Assembly (NCBI GenBank): GCA_964463135.1
Contig: CAYXBA010000008.1
Coordinates: 62,001 to 126,000, forward strand
Reading direction: 5' to 3'
DNA: 64,000 nt
DNA from: UBA6898 sp964463135
Lineage (GTDB): Bacteria > Nitrospirota > Thermodesulfovibrionia > Thermodesulfovibrionales > UBA6898
Positions within the stretch are counted from its first letter, which is position 1; every line of letters starts with the position of its first letter. This document shows, piece after piece, positions 33,726 through 41,823 of the stretch. The translations under genes were made by a program, and so were the position numbers. The notes under the pieces were generated by a model. It made no database searches and had not been told where the DNA came from. It worked only from the letters and a program-made list of their open reading frames with translations.

Positions 33726-35609
33726 TCATCCCTTCAGCAGTAATTTTCTTGCATCCCCAACCCGAAGAGTTACCTTTGCTGCGTCAAGGTGCTCAAGGAA
33801 GGGGAGGGCGAATTTGCGTGAGGTATTGAGAAGATCGCGGAATTCCGCAACCGTGAGCTCAGGTTTTTTCGCATAGAAGGACTTCAGCGCGCTTATCATC
33901 TTGTCGTATGCTGTGGCTGACAGGTAGATCGATTCGTTGACCCTGACAACAGAACGCTCTTTTGCCAGTATGTTCAGGATGTCGTTGATCTGTTTCTGGT
34001 CCATCTTCAGGGCCTCTGCCATCTCTGTCTTTAAGGGCGGCAGAAACTCTCCCTTTGTGAGAAGGTCAATGATCTTTGCCTTATGGGCCTCAGCAGCGCC
34101 TGACAGTGCTATGGTGAAATCCTTCAGCCTGAGCAGGTCCTTGTCAACGACCAGGTCTTTGAGAGACGCCAGCAGAACATTAAAGAGCCTTGGGTCAATA
34201 TTCAGGAGCGTTCTTACCTCTTCTTTCGGCATTCCGGGCTTGAGAGGCTGTTCTTTATGGAATGTCTTAAGCAGAGCGCGGATCTTGTTGTTCAGGAGAT
34301 CAAAGGCATTCTTGTGAACAAGTATGTCCTCATGTTTTATGAGCAGGCCGGACTGCGTGAGTCCCTTGATGGCGTTCTGTATGGCCGTAAGGTCAGCATT
34401 GATCCAGCCATGGATCGTCTGCAGGGATATCCCTGTTGGCCCTGCCTTTTCGATCTTCAGTGCAAGCTTCTCATCGAGCTTGCCTGTATGCAGCAGGGAA
34501 AGGTCCTGAATGCCGTCTTTCCTTTTTCTTCTGGCCGGGGAGGGGTCAAGCACTTCTCCGCCGCCGAGCGTTTCAAGAGGCGAGAATCGCCTGATGATGT
34601 ACCGGTCACCTGACACGGCGATGACCGGTGTCTGCAGCCTGAACTGGCAGAAGCAGCTTTCGCCTGCCTTGAGTTCTTCCTTCTCATAGAGGATCACGCG
34701 GGCAACGGTTTCGGAGGTGCCGACATAAAAATGCACGAGACTTCTGTTTTTCAGTACAGGCACATTTTGGAGCAGTTCCAGAAAAAGATCCAGGGTCTTT
34801 GTCGGCACAAAACGTGAAGGCGCAACCGCAACATCTCCCCGCTGGAGGTCATCCTTTTCGACTCCCTGCAGATTGATCGCGATCCTCTGGCCGGCATATG
34901 CCTTTTGAATGGACTTGCCGTGGCTGTGAAGGCCTCTCACCTTGGTCGTTATACCTGCCGGCAGTATCTCAACAGGCGCATCAACTGCGATCATGCCGGA
35001 TACGGCTGTGCCGGTGATGACCGTGCCGAACCCCTTGAGCGTGAAGACCCTGTCTATCGGCAGCCTGAAAATGCCGTCCGATGTCTTTGGCCGGACGGTA
35101 AGAGCCAGGTCTTTTATCGCCTTTTTGAGGGTGTCAAGATTTTCACCGGTCTTTGAAGAAACCGGAATGATGGCTGCCTGTTCAAGGAAGGTGCCTTTTA
35201 CAAAATCCTTTATTTCGTCCGCAACAAGGCTGAGCCAGTCCTTCTCGACAAGATCGGCCTTGGTAATCACGATCAGGCCTGCCTTGATCTTCAGCAGATC
35301 GCATATGGCAAGGTGCTCGCGGCTCTGCGGCATGATGCCTTCGTCAGCAGCAATGACCATTATGACAATGTCTATGCCGCCCGCTCCTGCAAGCATGTTG
35401 CTGATCAGCTTCTCATGACCCGGAACGTCGACGATCCCGACCGTAAGATCATCCTCGGGGTACGCGAGATCGGCAAACCCGATATCAATGGTGATGCCGC
35501 GGTCTTTTTCTTCCTTTAGACGGTCAGGGTCGATGCCGGTGAGGGCCTTTACGAGCGAACTTTTCCCGTGGTCTATATGTCCGGCAGTGCCGAGGATGAC
35601 ATGTCGCAT
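33726..35609 (-). CDS. selB: Selenocysteine-specific elongation factor SelB
   Basis: A 627-residue GTPase that carries Sec-tRNA to the ribosome at UGA codons marked by a SECIS hairpin. The N-terminus has ILGTAGHIDHGKSSL (G1), GITIDIGFA (G2), DVPGHEKLISNM (G3) and ITKADL (G4). After EF-Tu-like domains 2 and 3 come about 250 residues of winged-helix repeats that bind SECIS RNA, ending in FRDLLNTSRKFALPFLEHLD. selA lies 450 bp away on the same strand. No in-frame UGA selenoprotein or tRNA-Sec was found in the window. Confidence 0.96.
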   Translation of the reverse strand: MRHVILGTAGHIDHGKSSLVKALTGIDPDRLKEEKDRGITIDIGFADLAYPEDDLTVGIVDVPGHEKLISNMLAGAGGIDIVIMVIAADEGIMPQSREHLAICDLLKIKAGLIVITKADLVEKDWLSLVADEIKDFVKGTFLEQAAIIPVSSKTGENLDTLKKAIKDLALTVRPKTSDGIFRLPIDRVFTLKGFGTVITGTAVSGMIAVDAPVEILPAGITTKVRGLHSHGKSIQKAYAGQRIAINLQGVEKDDLQRGDVAVAPSRFVPTKTLDLFLELLQNVPVLKNRSLVHFYVGTSETVARVILYEKEELKAGESCFCQFRLQTPVIAVSGDRYIIRRFSPLETLGGGEVLDPSPARRKRKDGIQDLSLLHTGKLDEKLALKIEKAGPTGISLQTIHGWINADLTAIQNAIKGLTQSGLLIKHEDILVHKNAFDLLNNKIRALLKTFHKEQPLKPGMPKEEVRTLLNIDPRLFNVLLASLKDLVVDKDLLRLKDFTIALSGAAEAHKAKIIDLLTKGEFLPPLKTEMAEALKMDQKQINDILNILAKERSVVRVNESIYLSATAYDKMISALKSFYAKKPELTVAEFRDLLNTSRKFALPFLEHLDAAKVTLRVGDARKLLLKG

Positions 35610-35671
35610 ATTTTTATCCTGTTCCCCTTATAGTGCTGATTATCATATTTTCAGGAGGCAATTCAATTTGA

Positions 35672-35677
35672 TATAAT
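35672..35677 (+). promoter_or_regulatory. -10 box of the two-CW protein gene
   Basis: A perfect TATAAT preceded by TTGA lies in the selB/two-CW divergent gap, 59 bp before the gene start. The -35 region is weak. GGGAGA lies before the ATG at 35736. Confidence 0.45.
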
Positions 35678-35735
35678 ATTATACTTTGCAGATAAAAAGG
35701 CGCTTTTAAAATAAATAACATAGAGGGAGATAACG

Positions 35736-36041
35736 ATGAAGAAACTTAACTGCTGGGAGGCAAAACAGTGCGGACGGGAACCGGGCGGTACTCATGAAAA
35801 GGACCTGGGCGTCTGTCCTGTTACGGTTGAAGTCAGGCTCAATGAAGCGCACGGCGGCAAGAATGCCGGACGCAGCTGCTGGGTTGTGGCAGGGACGCTC
35901 TGTAAAGGTGAATTACAGGGGACTTTTGCCCAGAAATACAGAAACTGCGAGGTCTGTGAGTTCTACAAACAGGTAAAACGGGAAGAGGCTCACCAGTTTG
36001 TGCTGTCTGCAGTGCTCCTCGGCAAGCTGAGAAACAAGTAA
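35736..36041 (+). CDS. Small cysteine-rich protein with two CW motifs
   Basis: A 101-residue soluble protein. Two Cys-Trp units are visible: LNCWEAKQCGREPGG at residues 4-18 and RSCWVVAGTLCKG at about 47-59, plus CPVT and a final NCEVCEFYKQV. This matches the two-CW domain type of small protein found in anaerobes; the cysteines could hold zinc or an iron-sulfur cluster. The function is unknown. It is encoded on the plus strand between selB and selA, both of which are on the minus strand, so it is not part of their operon. Confidence 0.78.
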   Translation: MKKLNCWEAKQCGREPGGTHEKDLGVCPVTVEVRLNEAHGGKNAGRSCWVVAGTLCKGELQGTFAQKYRNCEVCEFYKQVKREEAHQFVLSAVLLGKLRNK

Positions 36042-36061
36042 GGGTTATCCGAACGTCCTTC

Positions 36062-37468
36062 CTACGGTCTTAGCGCAGTAGAGACAATCCGTACGAGTTC
36101 CCTGATATCCTGATCCTGTATTGTTCTGGCATCGAGCAGGAGAGCACTGTCTTTTATGCGTGCGATCACCGGCAGAGAACCTGTTCTCAGACGTGTTTCC
36201 AGCTCATTGACCGTAATATGCCTTGGGACTATTGAGACCGCATAGGTCTCGAACTCGGCCTCAGGCAGAGAACCGCCCCCGGCCTTTGAGGAGTCCTGTA
36301 TCAAAGAGATGTCTGCTTCAACGTGTTGCCTGCGGAGCTGAGCGGCGATCTTCGCTGCCCGTGACCTGATGGTTCCGGGCGGCTGGAAGAGCATCCGGAG
36401 CACCGGTATGTTCTGCAATGCCTTCCCGGGATCAAGATAGTCCATGAGCGTTGCTTCAAAGGCCGCAATGGTCATCTTGTCCACCCTGACTGCCCGCGCA
36501 AGCGGATGTTTCCGGATCTTTTCAACCAGATCCTGCCTGCCGACAATGATGCCGCCCTGCGGACCTCCCAGAAGCTTGTCGCCGCTGAAGGTCACCAGAT
36601 CGGCTCCGGTCTGCATGATCTCCTGCACCGCAGGTTCTCCATGAATACCATAGGGCTTCAGGTCGATCAGACAGCCGCTGCCGAGATCATACATGACAGG
36701 GATGCCGTGTTCTCTGCCCAGCGCGGCCAATTGCTCTATGGACACATCTTCCGTGAATCCCGTGATCTTATAGTTAGACTGATGGACCTTGAGGATCAGG
36801 CCTGTCTTTTCGTTGAGCGCATTACGGTAATCATGCTGATGCGTCTTGTTTGTTGTCCCGATCTCGCGCAGGGTCGCTCCGCTGGCAGCCATAACATCAG
36901 GCACCCTGAAAGAGCCGCCGATCTCCACAAGCTCGCCTCTCGATACGATCACTTCCCTGTCCTTTGCGATCGCGGTGAGGGAGAGGAAGACCGCTGCCGC
37001 ATTGTTGTTCACGATCAGGGCGTCCTCTGCCCCGGTAAGCTGTCTGAGGATCCTCGTCGTATGGGAATGGCGTTTCCCCCGCTTCCCTGCATCAAGGTCA
37101 TATTCGAGATTGGAATATCCCCTGCTTGCGTCGATGACATTTTTCACCGCTCGCTCGGAAAGCACTGCCCTCCCAAGATTTGTGTGCAGCACAATGCCGG
37201 TCGCATTTATCACGGGAAGCAGGCTGAAAGAAGAATTTTTCTGAATTCTTGCGCTGATGGACAATGAAAGGGCAGGAGCGGAGATATCATGATCTTCTCC
37301 TGCAAGTATCTTTTCCCTTGCCCCGGCAATGATATCCCGGATCGCCTGGACCACAATGGGCCTCGGAAATGAAGCAAGCCATTGCATGCCGTCAGGACCC
37401 TTCAGGAGTTCATCCACGGATGGCAGCTCTGAAAGGAGAGAAGTCTTTGAGCCTTTTTTCGGTTTCAC
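36062..37468 (-). CDS. selA: L-seryl-tRNA(Sec) selenium transferase
   Basis: A 468-residue PLP enzyme that converts Ser-tRNA(Sec) to selenocysteinyl-tRNA using selenophosphate. The PLP lysine is in LVTFSGDKLLGGPQGG. Other family blocks are NATGIVLHTNLGRAVLS, RGYSNLEYDLDAGKRGKR and a GELVEIGGSFRVPDVM segment. The length is normal for the bacterial decameric type. The start is GTG at 37468. With selB it gives a near-complete Sec incorporation set; selD and the tRNA must be elsewhere. Confidence 0.96.
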   Translation of the reverse strand: MKPKKGSKTSLLSELPSVDELLKGPDGMQWLASFPRPIVVQAIRDIIAGAREKILAGEDHDISAPALSLSISARIQKNSSFSLLPVINATGIVLHTNLGRAVLSERAVKNVIDASRGYSNLEYDLDAGKRGKRHSHTTRILRQLTGAEDALIVNNNAAAVFLSLTAIAKDREVIVSRGELVEIGGSFRVPDVMAASGATLREIGTTNKTHQHDYRNALNEKTGLILKVHQSNYKITGFTEDVSIEQLAALGREHGIPVMYDLGSGCLIDLKPYGIHGEPAVQEIMQTGADLVTFSGDKLLGGPQGGIIVGRQDLVEKIRKHPLARAVRVDKMTIAAFEATLMDYLDPGKALQNIPVLRMLFQPPGTIRSRAAKIAAQLRRQHVEADISLIQDSSKAGGGSLPEAEFETYAVSIVPRHITVNELETRLRTGSLPVIARIKDSALLLDARTIQDQDIRELVRIVSTALRP

Positions 37469-37537
37469 ACAAGTTCCGCGCTATGTTGTCTGCATATGGT
37501 CATATATCTGTTCTGTCCGGACTATTATGCCCCATAA

Positions 37538-38407
37538 CTACCGCGATATCAAAGGGTCTTTGATACCTGCCTCACGAAATCCCTTTTCCCGCAGCAGACA
37601 ACTGTCGCATTTGCCGCAGGGCTGAAGCTCGTGATGCGTGATGCGTGATGCGTGATCTGTAAAATCCTTCTTAACGCTGCGCCCTTTGCCTTTAGCCCTG
37701 AGCCCTGTTGTCAGCTGAGGATCATAGCAGCTCCAGGTGAGACGGTAATCTATTCCGAGCTTCATGCCCAGCTTTATGATCTCGGCCTTGGTCATGGAGA
37801 TGAGCGGTGCCCGGATATTAAAATGCAATTTCCCCTCCACCGAGACCTTGGTGGCCAGATTTGCCATTTTTTCATATGCCTTGAGATATGCCGGTCTGCA
37901 GTCAGGGTACCCGCTGTAGTCTACGGCGTTGGCGCCGATATAAATGTCCCCGGCCTCAAGTGCCTCTGCCCAGGCAAGTCCAAAGGAGAGGAAGATCGTA
38001 TTGCGTGCAGGAACGTAGGTAACAGGAATAAGTGATTTGTGATTCGTGATTCGTGATTCGGCAGTTTTCCTGGATAAGGTTTTTTTTGACTTGTTACGCA
38101 TTACGGATAACGCATTACGGTCTTTTGGGACTTTCAGGTCAGAAGTAAGTGCAGAGCCGCCAATAGCACGGAGGTTGAAGTCAATGATGAGATGCTCTTT
38201 TACTGCCAGGGCTGATGCAATGGAACGTGCTGATTCGAGCTCCCGTGCATGCCGCTGCTGGTAGTCAAAGGTGACAGCATAGAGCTCATGGCCCTTTTCC
38301 TTGGCAATGGCAAGGGTTGTTGCCGAGTCCAGTCCGCCGCTCAGAAGAACGACCGCTTTTCCGGGATGTCTGCTTTTTCTCATGTTATGCCCGGCTGCAG
38401 CTAACAC
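37538..38407 (-). CDS. queC: 7-cyano-7-deazaguanine synthase QueC with two repeat-derived insertions
   Basis: QueC turns carboxydeazaguanine plus ammonia and ATP into preQ0 for queuosine synthesis. The PP-loop is VVLLSGGLDSATTLA, followed by TFDYQQRH, YVPARNTIFLS, GYPDCRPAYL and a zinc site built from SCYDPQ and PCGKCDSCLLREKG. At 289 residues it is about 60 longer than usual. The excess lies in two places: before TYVPARNT (DRNALSVMRNKSKK ... ESRITNHKSLIP) and between SCYDPQ and PCGKC (GLRAKGKGRS ... DHASRITHHELQ). Both are encoded by 7-bp tandem repeats. The frame stays open and all catalytic residues remain. The start is GTG at 38407 or ATG at 38383. Confidence 0.93.
   Translation of the reverse strand: MLAAAGHNMRKSRHPGKAVVLLSGGLDSATTLAIAKEKGHELYAVTFDYQQRHARELESARSIASALAVKEHLIIDFNLRAIGGSALTSDLKVPKDRNALSVMRNKSKKTLSRKTAESRITNHKSLIPVTYVPARNTIFLSFGLAWAEALEAGDIYIGANAVDYSGYPDCRPAYLKAYEKMANLATKVSVEGKLHFNIRAPLISMTKAEIIKLGMKLGIDYRLTWSCYDPQLTTGLRAKGKGRSVKKDFTDHASRITHHELQPCGKCDSCLLREKGFREAGIKDPLISR
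37630..37657. repeat. Heptanucleotide tandem array (CGTGATG)x4 inside queC
   Basis: Four consecutive 7-bp units: CGTGATG three times, then CGTGATC. On the coding strand the unit reads CATCACG and gives the peptide HASRITHH in the second QueC insertion. It lies between the zinc-site segments. Confidence 0.9.
37681..37708. repeat. Heptanucleotide tandem array (GCCCTKW)x4 inside queC
   Basis: Four 7-bp units: GCCCTTT, GCCTTTA, GCCCTGA, GCCCTGT. It encodes GLRAKGKG in the second QueC insertion and lies 23 bp from the CGTGATG array. Confidence 0.8.
38031..38058. repeat. Heptanucleotide tandem array (CGTGATT)x4 inside queC
   Basis: Four 7-bp units: AGTGATT, TGTGATT, CGTGATT, CGTGATT. On the coding strand (AATCACG) it encodes ESRITNHKS in the first QueC insertion. 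The unit differs from the 37630 array by one base. Confidence 0.9.
38094..38121. repeat. Heptanucleotide tandem array (TTACGCA)x4 inside queC
   Basis: Four 7-bp units: TTACGCA, TTACGGA, TAACGCA, TTACGGT. It encodes RNALSVMRN in the first QueC insertion and lies 35 bp from the CGTGATT array. Confidence 0.85.
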
Positions 38408-38531
38408 GATAACAAGGCCGCAGGCCAGAAGCAGGTGCTTTAAGCAGAGGAAACGATACGGTCATGCGGTTCGGCATGCGGAGAAGCTGACAAAGAGGCC
38501 GGGGCGGTCTGAGTCCGAACTCGGCCGGGAA

Positions 38532-39581
38532 TCAATATACATCATCGTTCGTTCCCTCGGTCTGGTCCGGTCCGGAGCTCTTTACGAAGAACCCGTTTTC
38601 TGACACCGTATAGATGTAGGGACGACCCCAGGGATCCGTTTCATTCGTTATTGCCGCAAGGGAAGGCGGATAGGCCGCATTCTTGATTTGTGCTGTCTCG
38701 ATGCGGAATCTCAGCTCCCGGATCATTTTTGACGCATCAAATATTTTCAGCGTGTCATCTTTTTGCATGAATACAACCACAAAAGACAGGATCAGCGACG
38801 CGGCCACCGCAAGATAGGGGACATACTTCAGGGCTGCCCCTGTTTTTCCTGCCTCGGCCAGGCCTCCAGCCGGCATGACCGGTGCTGCGGACCGGGCATC
38901 TACCAGACCCTTCTCCATGAGCGAAAGGAAGGTCTTGGAGACCAGATAGCTGTCCATGCCGGTAAGATCAATAATGGTGCTGACATCATTTTCACCGTCA
39001 ACGCAGGCCAAGACTTCTGCCTCCTCTTCGGTCAGCCCGGAGATATCATCGCCCTTTCGCATGAAAAGTGTATCAAGGGTGATCCTGTCCTTGATGATCG
39101 AGAGCTCATCAACGATCCTGAGCCCTTCCATGAGCAGGTGCTGGGTGTCGAGCGAGAAGGGAAGGTCCTTGTCCTGCGGCACGCCCTGTGCAGTAAACTC
39201 ATAGGTCCCCTGCTGCCAGCCGAAGAGCTGGACAACGGTCTCGGTGATCTGGGTGTTCAGGATATCCTGTATCTTTTCCTTGTCCACCAGTTCCCGTTGT
39301 ATCAAGGCTGTGCCGAGCTTTATGCCGGACCTGCGCTGCTCTTCAAGCACGGACTTGAGATCCTCATCCTTGATCAACCCTCTTTTTACGAGGATCTTGC
39401 CGAGGCGGTTGTCCTCGTTCCTCTTCTTGGACTCGGCTCCAACGATATTCCCATCCACGAACAGGAGTTTGACCTTGTCTGCCTTGCCGTCAAGCGCAAG
39501 AACGCCGGTCTTTCGCTGAAAGTAGATCAGCTGAAGAATATCAGCAAGTCCGAAGTCTTTTAATGAACCTTCTAAAGCCAT
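38532..39581 (-). CDS. DUF4388 protein fused to a GspG-like C-terminal segment
   Basis: A 349-residue protein. Residues 1-60 (LEGSLKDFGLADILQLIYFQ and RKTGVLAL) form the DUF4388/PATAN-type start. A helical region follows with LGKILVKRGLIKDEDLKSVL, similar to type II/IV secretion ATPase N-domains, then GWQQGTYEF. One membrane helix lies at about 255-272 (YVPYLAVAASLILSFVVVFM). The last 60 residues (YPPSLAAITNETDPWGRPYI and GPDQTEGTNDDVY) resemble the calcium-binding C-terminus of pseudopilin GspG without its pilin helix. The role is unknown; it suggests a link between signalling and a surface system. Its start overlaps the preceding gene by 10 bp. Confidence 0.78.
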   Translation of the reverse strand: MALEGSLKDFGLADILQLIYFQRKTGVLALDGKADKVKLLFVDGNIVGAESKKRNEDNRLGKILVKRGLIKDEDLKSVLEEQRRSGIKLGTALIQRELVDKEKIQDILNTQITETVVQLFGWQQGTYEFTAQGVPQDKDLPFSLDTQHLLMEGLRIVDELSIIKDRITLDTLFMRKGDDISGLTEEEAEVLACVDGENDVSTIIDLTGMDSYLVSKTFLSLMEKGLVDARSAAPVMPAGGLAEAGKTGAALKYVPYLAVAASLILSFVVVFMQKDDTLKIFDASKMIRELRFRIETAQIKNAAYPPSLAAITNETDPWGRPYIYTVSENGFFVKSSGPDQTEGTNDDVY

Positions 39582-41242
39582 CCTTTGGATATCCTCTGGC
39601 GTGTAAAGATGTTCGAAATGATAAGCACAATCACTGCTATCAGCAGTGATGCGAGATTCACAACCCAGTGAGTCCCCCGGGTATCAGGAGACATAAAAAA
39701 CGTGGCCAGGGGAAAGAGCAGGAAGAACAGAAAAGGCCACATAAAGAAAAAACCGTACAGGATCTTCCCTGCATAGACCTGGGAGGAGCCCGGAATGACG
39801 AAAGAAAGCAGTTTCATGATATCCCTGCGCCGCTTCTGATGCTCATAAATGGACAACAGCTGGGCCACACGCTCTTTTGCCTCGATCTCCTCGAGTTTTA
39901 TGAGGGAGCGGAAACATTGCGGGCACATCTGTCCCCACATGATATGTTTTTCGCAGCGCGGGCAGAAGATCTGATTGCACCTCCTGCAGCGATATGCCTT
40001 GTTCCCGGTGTGCCTGTTCATCATATAAAAGGCGAGTATCAGTATCAGGGCAGAAAGCGAAATGGTCCAGACCGGAAGCACGGAAAGATTGAATGTTGAC
40101 GTCTTGCCCGGCATATGCCGCGCAAGTGCCCAAAGAGCTGACTGGGAGATGGTCTCATCAGCAACGAACCTGTTGGGGTGCCTGCTATAGATTGCCCGAT
40201 AACCGGCCACAGCATCCCGGTCGATCTCGAGGGCCTTGCTGAAGTATTCATTACCTTTCTCAAAGTCCAGGGCCTCCCGCGAAATCTGGGACAGATTGTA
40301 ATATGCGGACGCAAGGGGCTGAATAGCTATGGCCGCAAGGTAGCTTTTGGCAGCTTCGTCCATATTGTTGCGGGCAACATACAGATTGCCGAGGTTTACA
40401 TGCAACGGCGCGTCGGCCTTTGTTTGCATGAGGGTGCTATAGACCTCAAGGGCCTCATCATAGGCTGCTGTGCGTTTCAGCGCCAGTCCGTACGAAAATT
40501 GCGCAGGAGGTTCAGCTGATGGTTTGAGCGCAGAGAGGGCATACGTATTACCCTTTGACTCATTGACATCGACAACAGCTTTCATGGTGCCTGATGACGA
40601 GACTTGCAGAAACTGTGCGGCTGCCCTGAAGACAAAAGGAGAGAGCAGAAGAAAGACCAGGTAGGCATATACGAGGGCCTTGTCTATTTTGGACATGTAC
40701 AGGCCAAGCAGGACCAGAACGCCGGCAAGAAACAGGAGAGGGCTGATCAGAGAAAATACAAAGAGGACCAGCAGCAAAGCCGCATTTTTTGCGGATTCCT
40801 CAACCTCATGGGACAGCAGCGGCAGGTCGCTGAATAGCCGGATAAGTACGATAATGAATATAACAACAATGAACGAGAGCACGAGACCCAGGAACGCGCT
40901 GCCGGTCAGACTGAACGACCACCAGAAGTTTCGCGAATAGGCGCTGATGCCTGCGACGAGATGATCAACGCTGTTAAGTATGCCGTCGTAGCTCAGGGAG
41001 AACGTTGCCCGGGCACGTGCAAAGTGCACTGCAGGAAGGTCAGGCGAGTACGCAGCAGCTCTGCTCAGCAGGGCTGCTGCCTGAGCCTTGTCAGCCTGAG
41101 CCGCCTCCTGAAGCAGAAGGTATGCGGCTGTCTCCGAGTTCCTGATCCCGCTGTTGAGCTGGGATTCAATAAACTCGTCAGCAAAAGCTGTTATTGGCGA
41201 TAGTAATAAGCAAAAGAAGAGAAAAAAAGTCAGTTTTCTCAT
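39572..41242 (-). CDS. Multi-span membrane protein with TPR repeats and a zinc ribbon
   Basis: A 556-residue protein not assigned to a named family. It has a signal peptide (LTFFLFFCLLLSPITAFAD), a helical TPR-like periplasmic part, a membrane block at about 110-215, further TPR repeats (ALEVYSTLMQTKADAPLHVN, GNEYFSKALEIDRDA), another membrane helix near 385, a cytoplasmic zinc ribbon YRCRRCNQIFCPRC ... MCPQC, and three terminal membrane helices containing VIPGSSQVYAGK. The layout suggests a membrane scaffold. It lies between plsY and the DUF4388 gene, overlapping both, at the end of the KDO/lipid operon. Confidence 0.72.
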   Translation of the reverse strand: MRKLTFFLFFCLLLSPITAFADEFIESQLNSGIRNSETAAYLLLQEAAQADKAQAAALLSRAAAYSPDLPAVHFARARATFSLSYDGILNSVDHLVAGISAYSRNFWWSFSLTGSAFLGLVLSFIVVIFIIVLIRLFSDLPLLSHEVEESAKNAALLLVLFVFSLISPLLFLAGVLVLLGLYMSKIDKALVYAYLVFLLLSPFVFRAAAQFLQVSSSGTMKAVVDVNESKGNTYALSALKPSAEPPAQFSYGLALKRTAAYDEALEVYSTLMQTKADAPLHVNLGNLYVARNNMDEAAKSYLAAIAIQPLASAYYNLSQISREALDFEKGNEYFSKALEIDRDAVAGYRAIYSRHPNRFVADETISQSALWALARHMPGKTSTFNLSVLPVWTISLSALILILAFYMMNRHTGNKAYRCRRCNQIFCPRCEKHIMWGQMCPQCFRSLIKLEEIEAKERVAQLLSIYEHQKRRRDIMKLLSFVIPGSSQVYAGKILYGFFFMWPFLFFLLFPLATFFMSPDTRGTHWVVNLASLLIAVIVLIISNIFTRQRISKGWL

Positions 41243-41823
41243 GCCTTCCTGCCGATCCTGGATTCTGTGCCTGCAATCAGGCGCCTGATATTGTCCTTAT
41301 GACGCACTAACAATATTATACTTATAATAATTGCAATGGGAAGTTTTTCCTTTGCATCAAGGAGAAAGACGGCAAAGGGCAGGCTGCTGAACGAGGTAAT
41401 TGCGCCGAGGGAAGAGTATCGGGTCAACGCTACGGTCATAAGCCAGATAATAACCGTTGTCAGAGCTGCGGGCGGGGCATAGATACTGAGGACCCCGAGG
41501 CTGGTCGCGACGCCCTTCCCCCCCCTAAATTTTAGAAAAATCGAGTAGTTATGGCCGAGTACGGCCATGATCCCGACGGCCCCCTGGGATACGATGCCGG
41601 TATCAAAATATCGTGCAAGCAGAACAGCTGCCATTCCCTTGGCAAAATCTCCGGCCAGGGTGGCGAGTGCCGGCAGTTTTCCGGTTGTCCGGAGGACGTT
41701 TGTTGCGCCTATATTCCCACTGCCGACCTTCTGCAGGTCAATGCCGCGGATACCCGCCATGATCTGCCCGAACGGCATGGACCCGATCAGAAAAGCGGCA
41801 AGCGACAGAAATGCAAGTTTCAC
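41239..41823 (-). CDS. plsY: Glycerol-3-phosphate acyltransferase PlsY
   Basis: A 194-residue integral membrane enzyme that transfers acyl groups from acyl-phosphate to glycerol-3-phosphate, starting phospholipid synthesis. The three family motifs are visible: SMPFGQIMA early, GSGNIGATNVLRTTG at about 36-50, and GHNYSIFLKFRGGKGVATSLG at about 89-109 (quoted in parts: GHNYS, KFRGGKGVATS). Five membrane segments fit the known topology. It overlaps pgsA by 4 bp. plsX is not in the window. Confidence 0.95.
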   Translation of the reverse strand: MKLAFLSLAAFLIGSMPFGQIMAGIRGIDLQKVGSGNIGATNVLRTTGKLPALATLAGDFAKGMAAVLLARYFDTGIVSQGAVGIMAVLGHNYSIFLKFRGGKGVATSLGVLSIYAPPAALTTVIIWLMTVALTRYSSLGAITSFSSLPFAVFLLDAKEKLPIAIIISIILLVRHKDNIRRLIAGTESRIGRKA

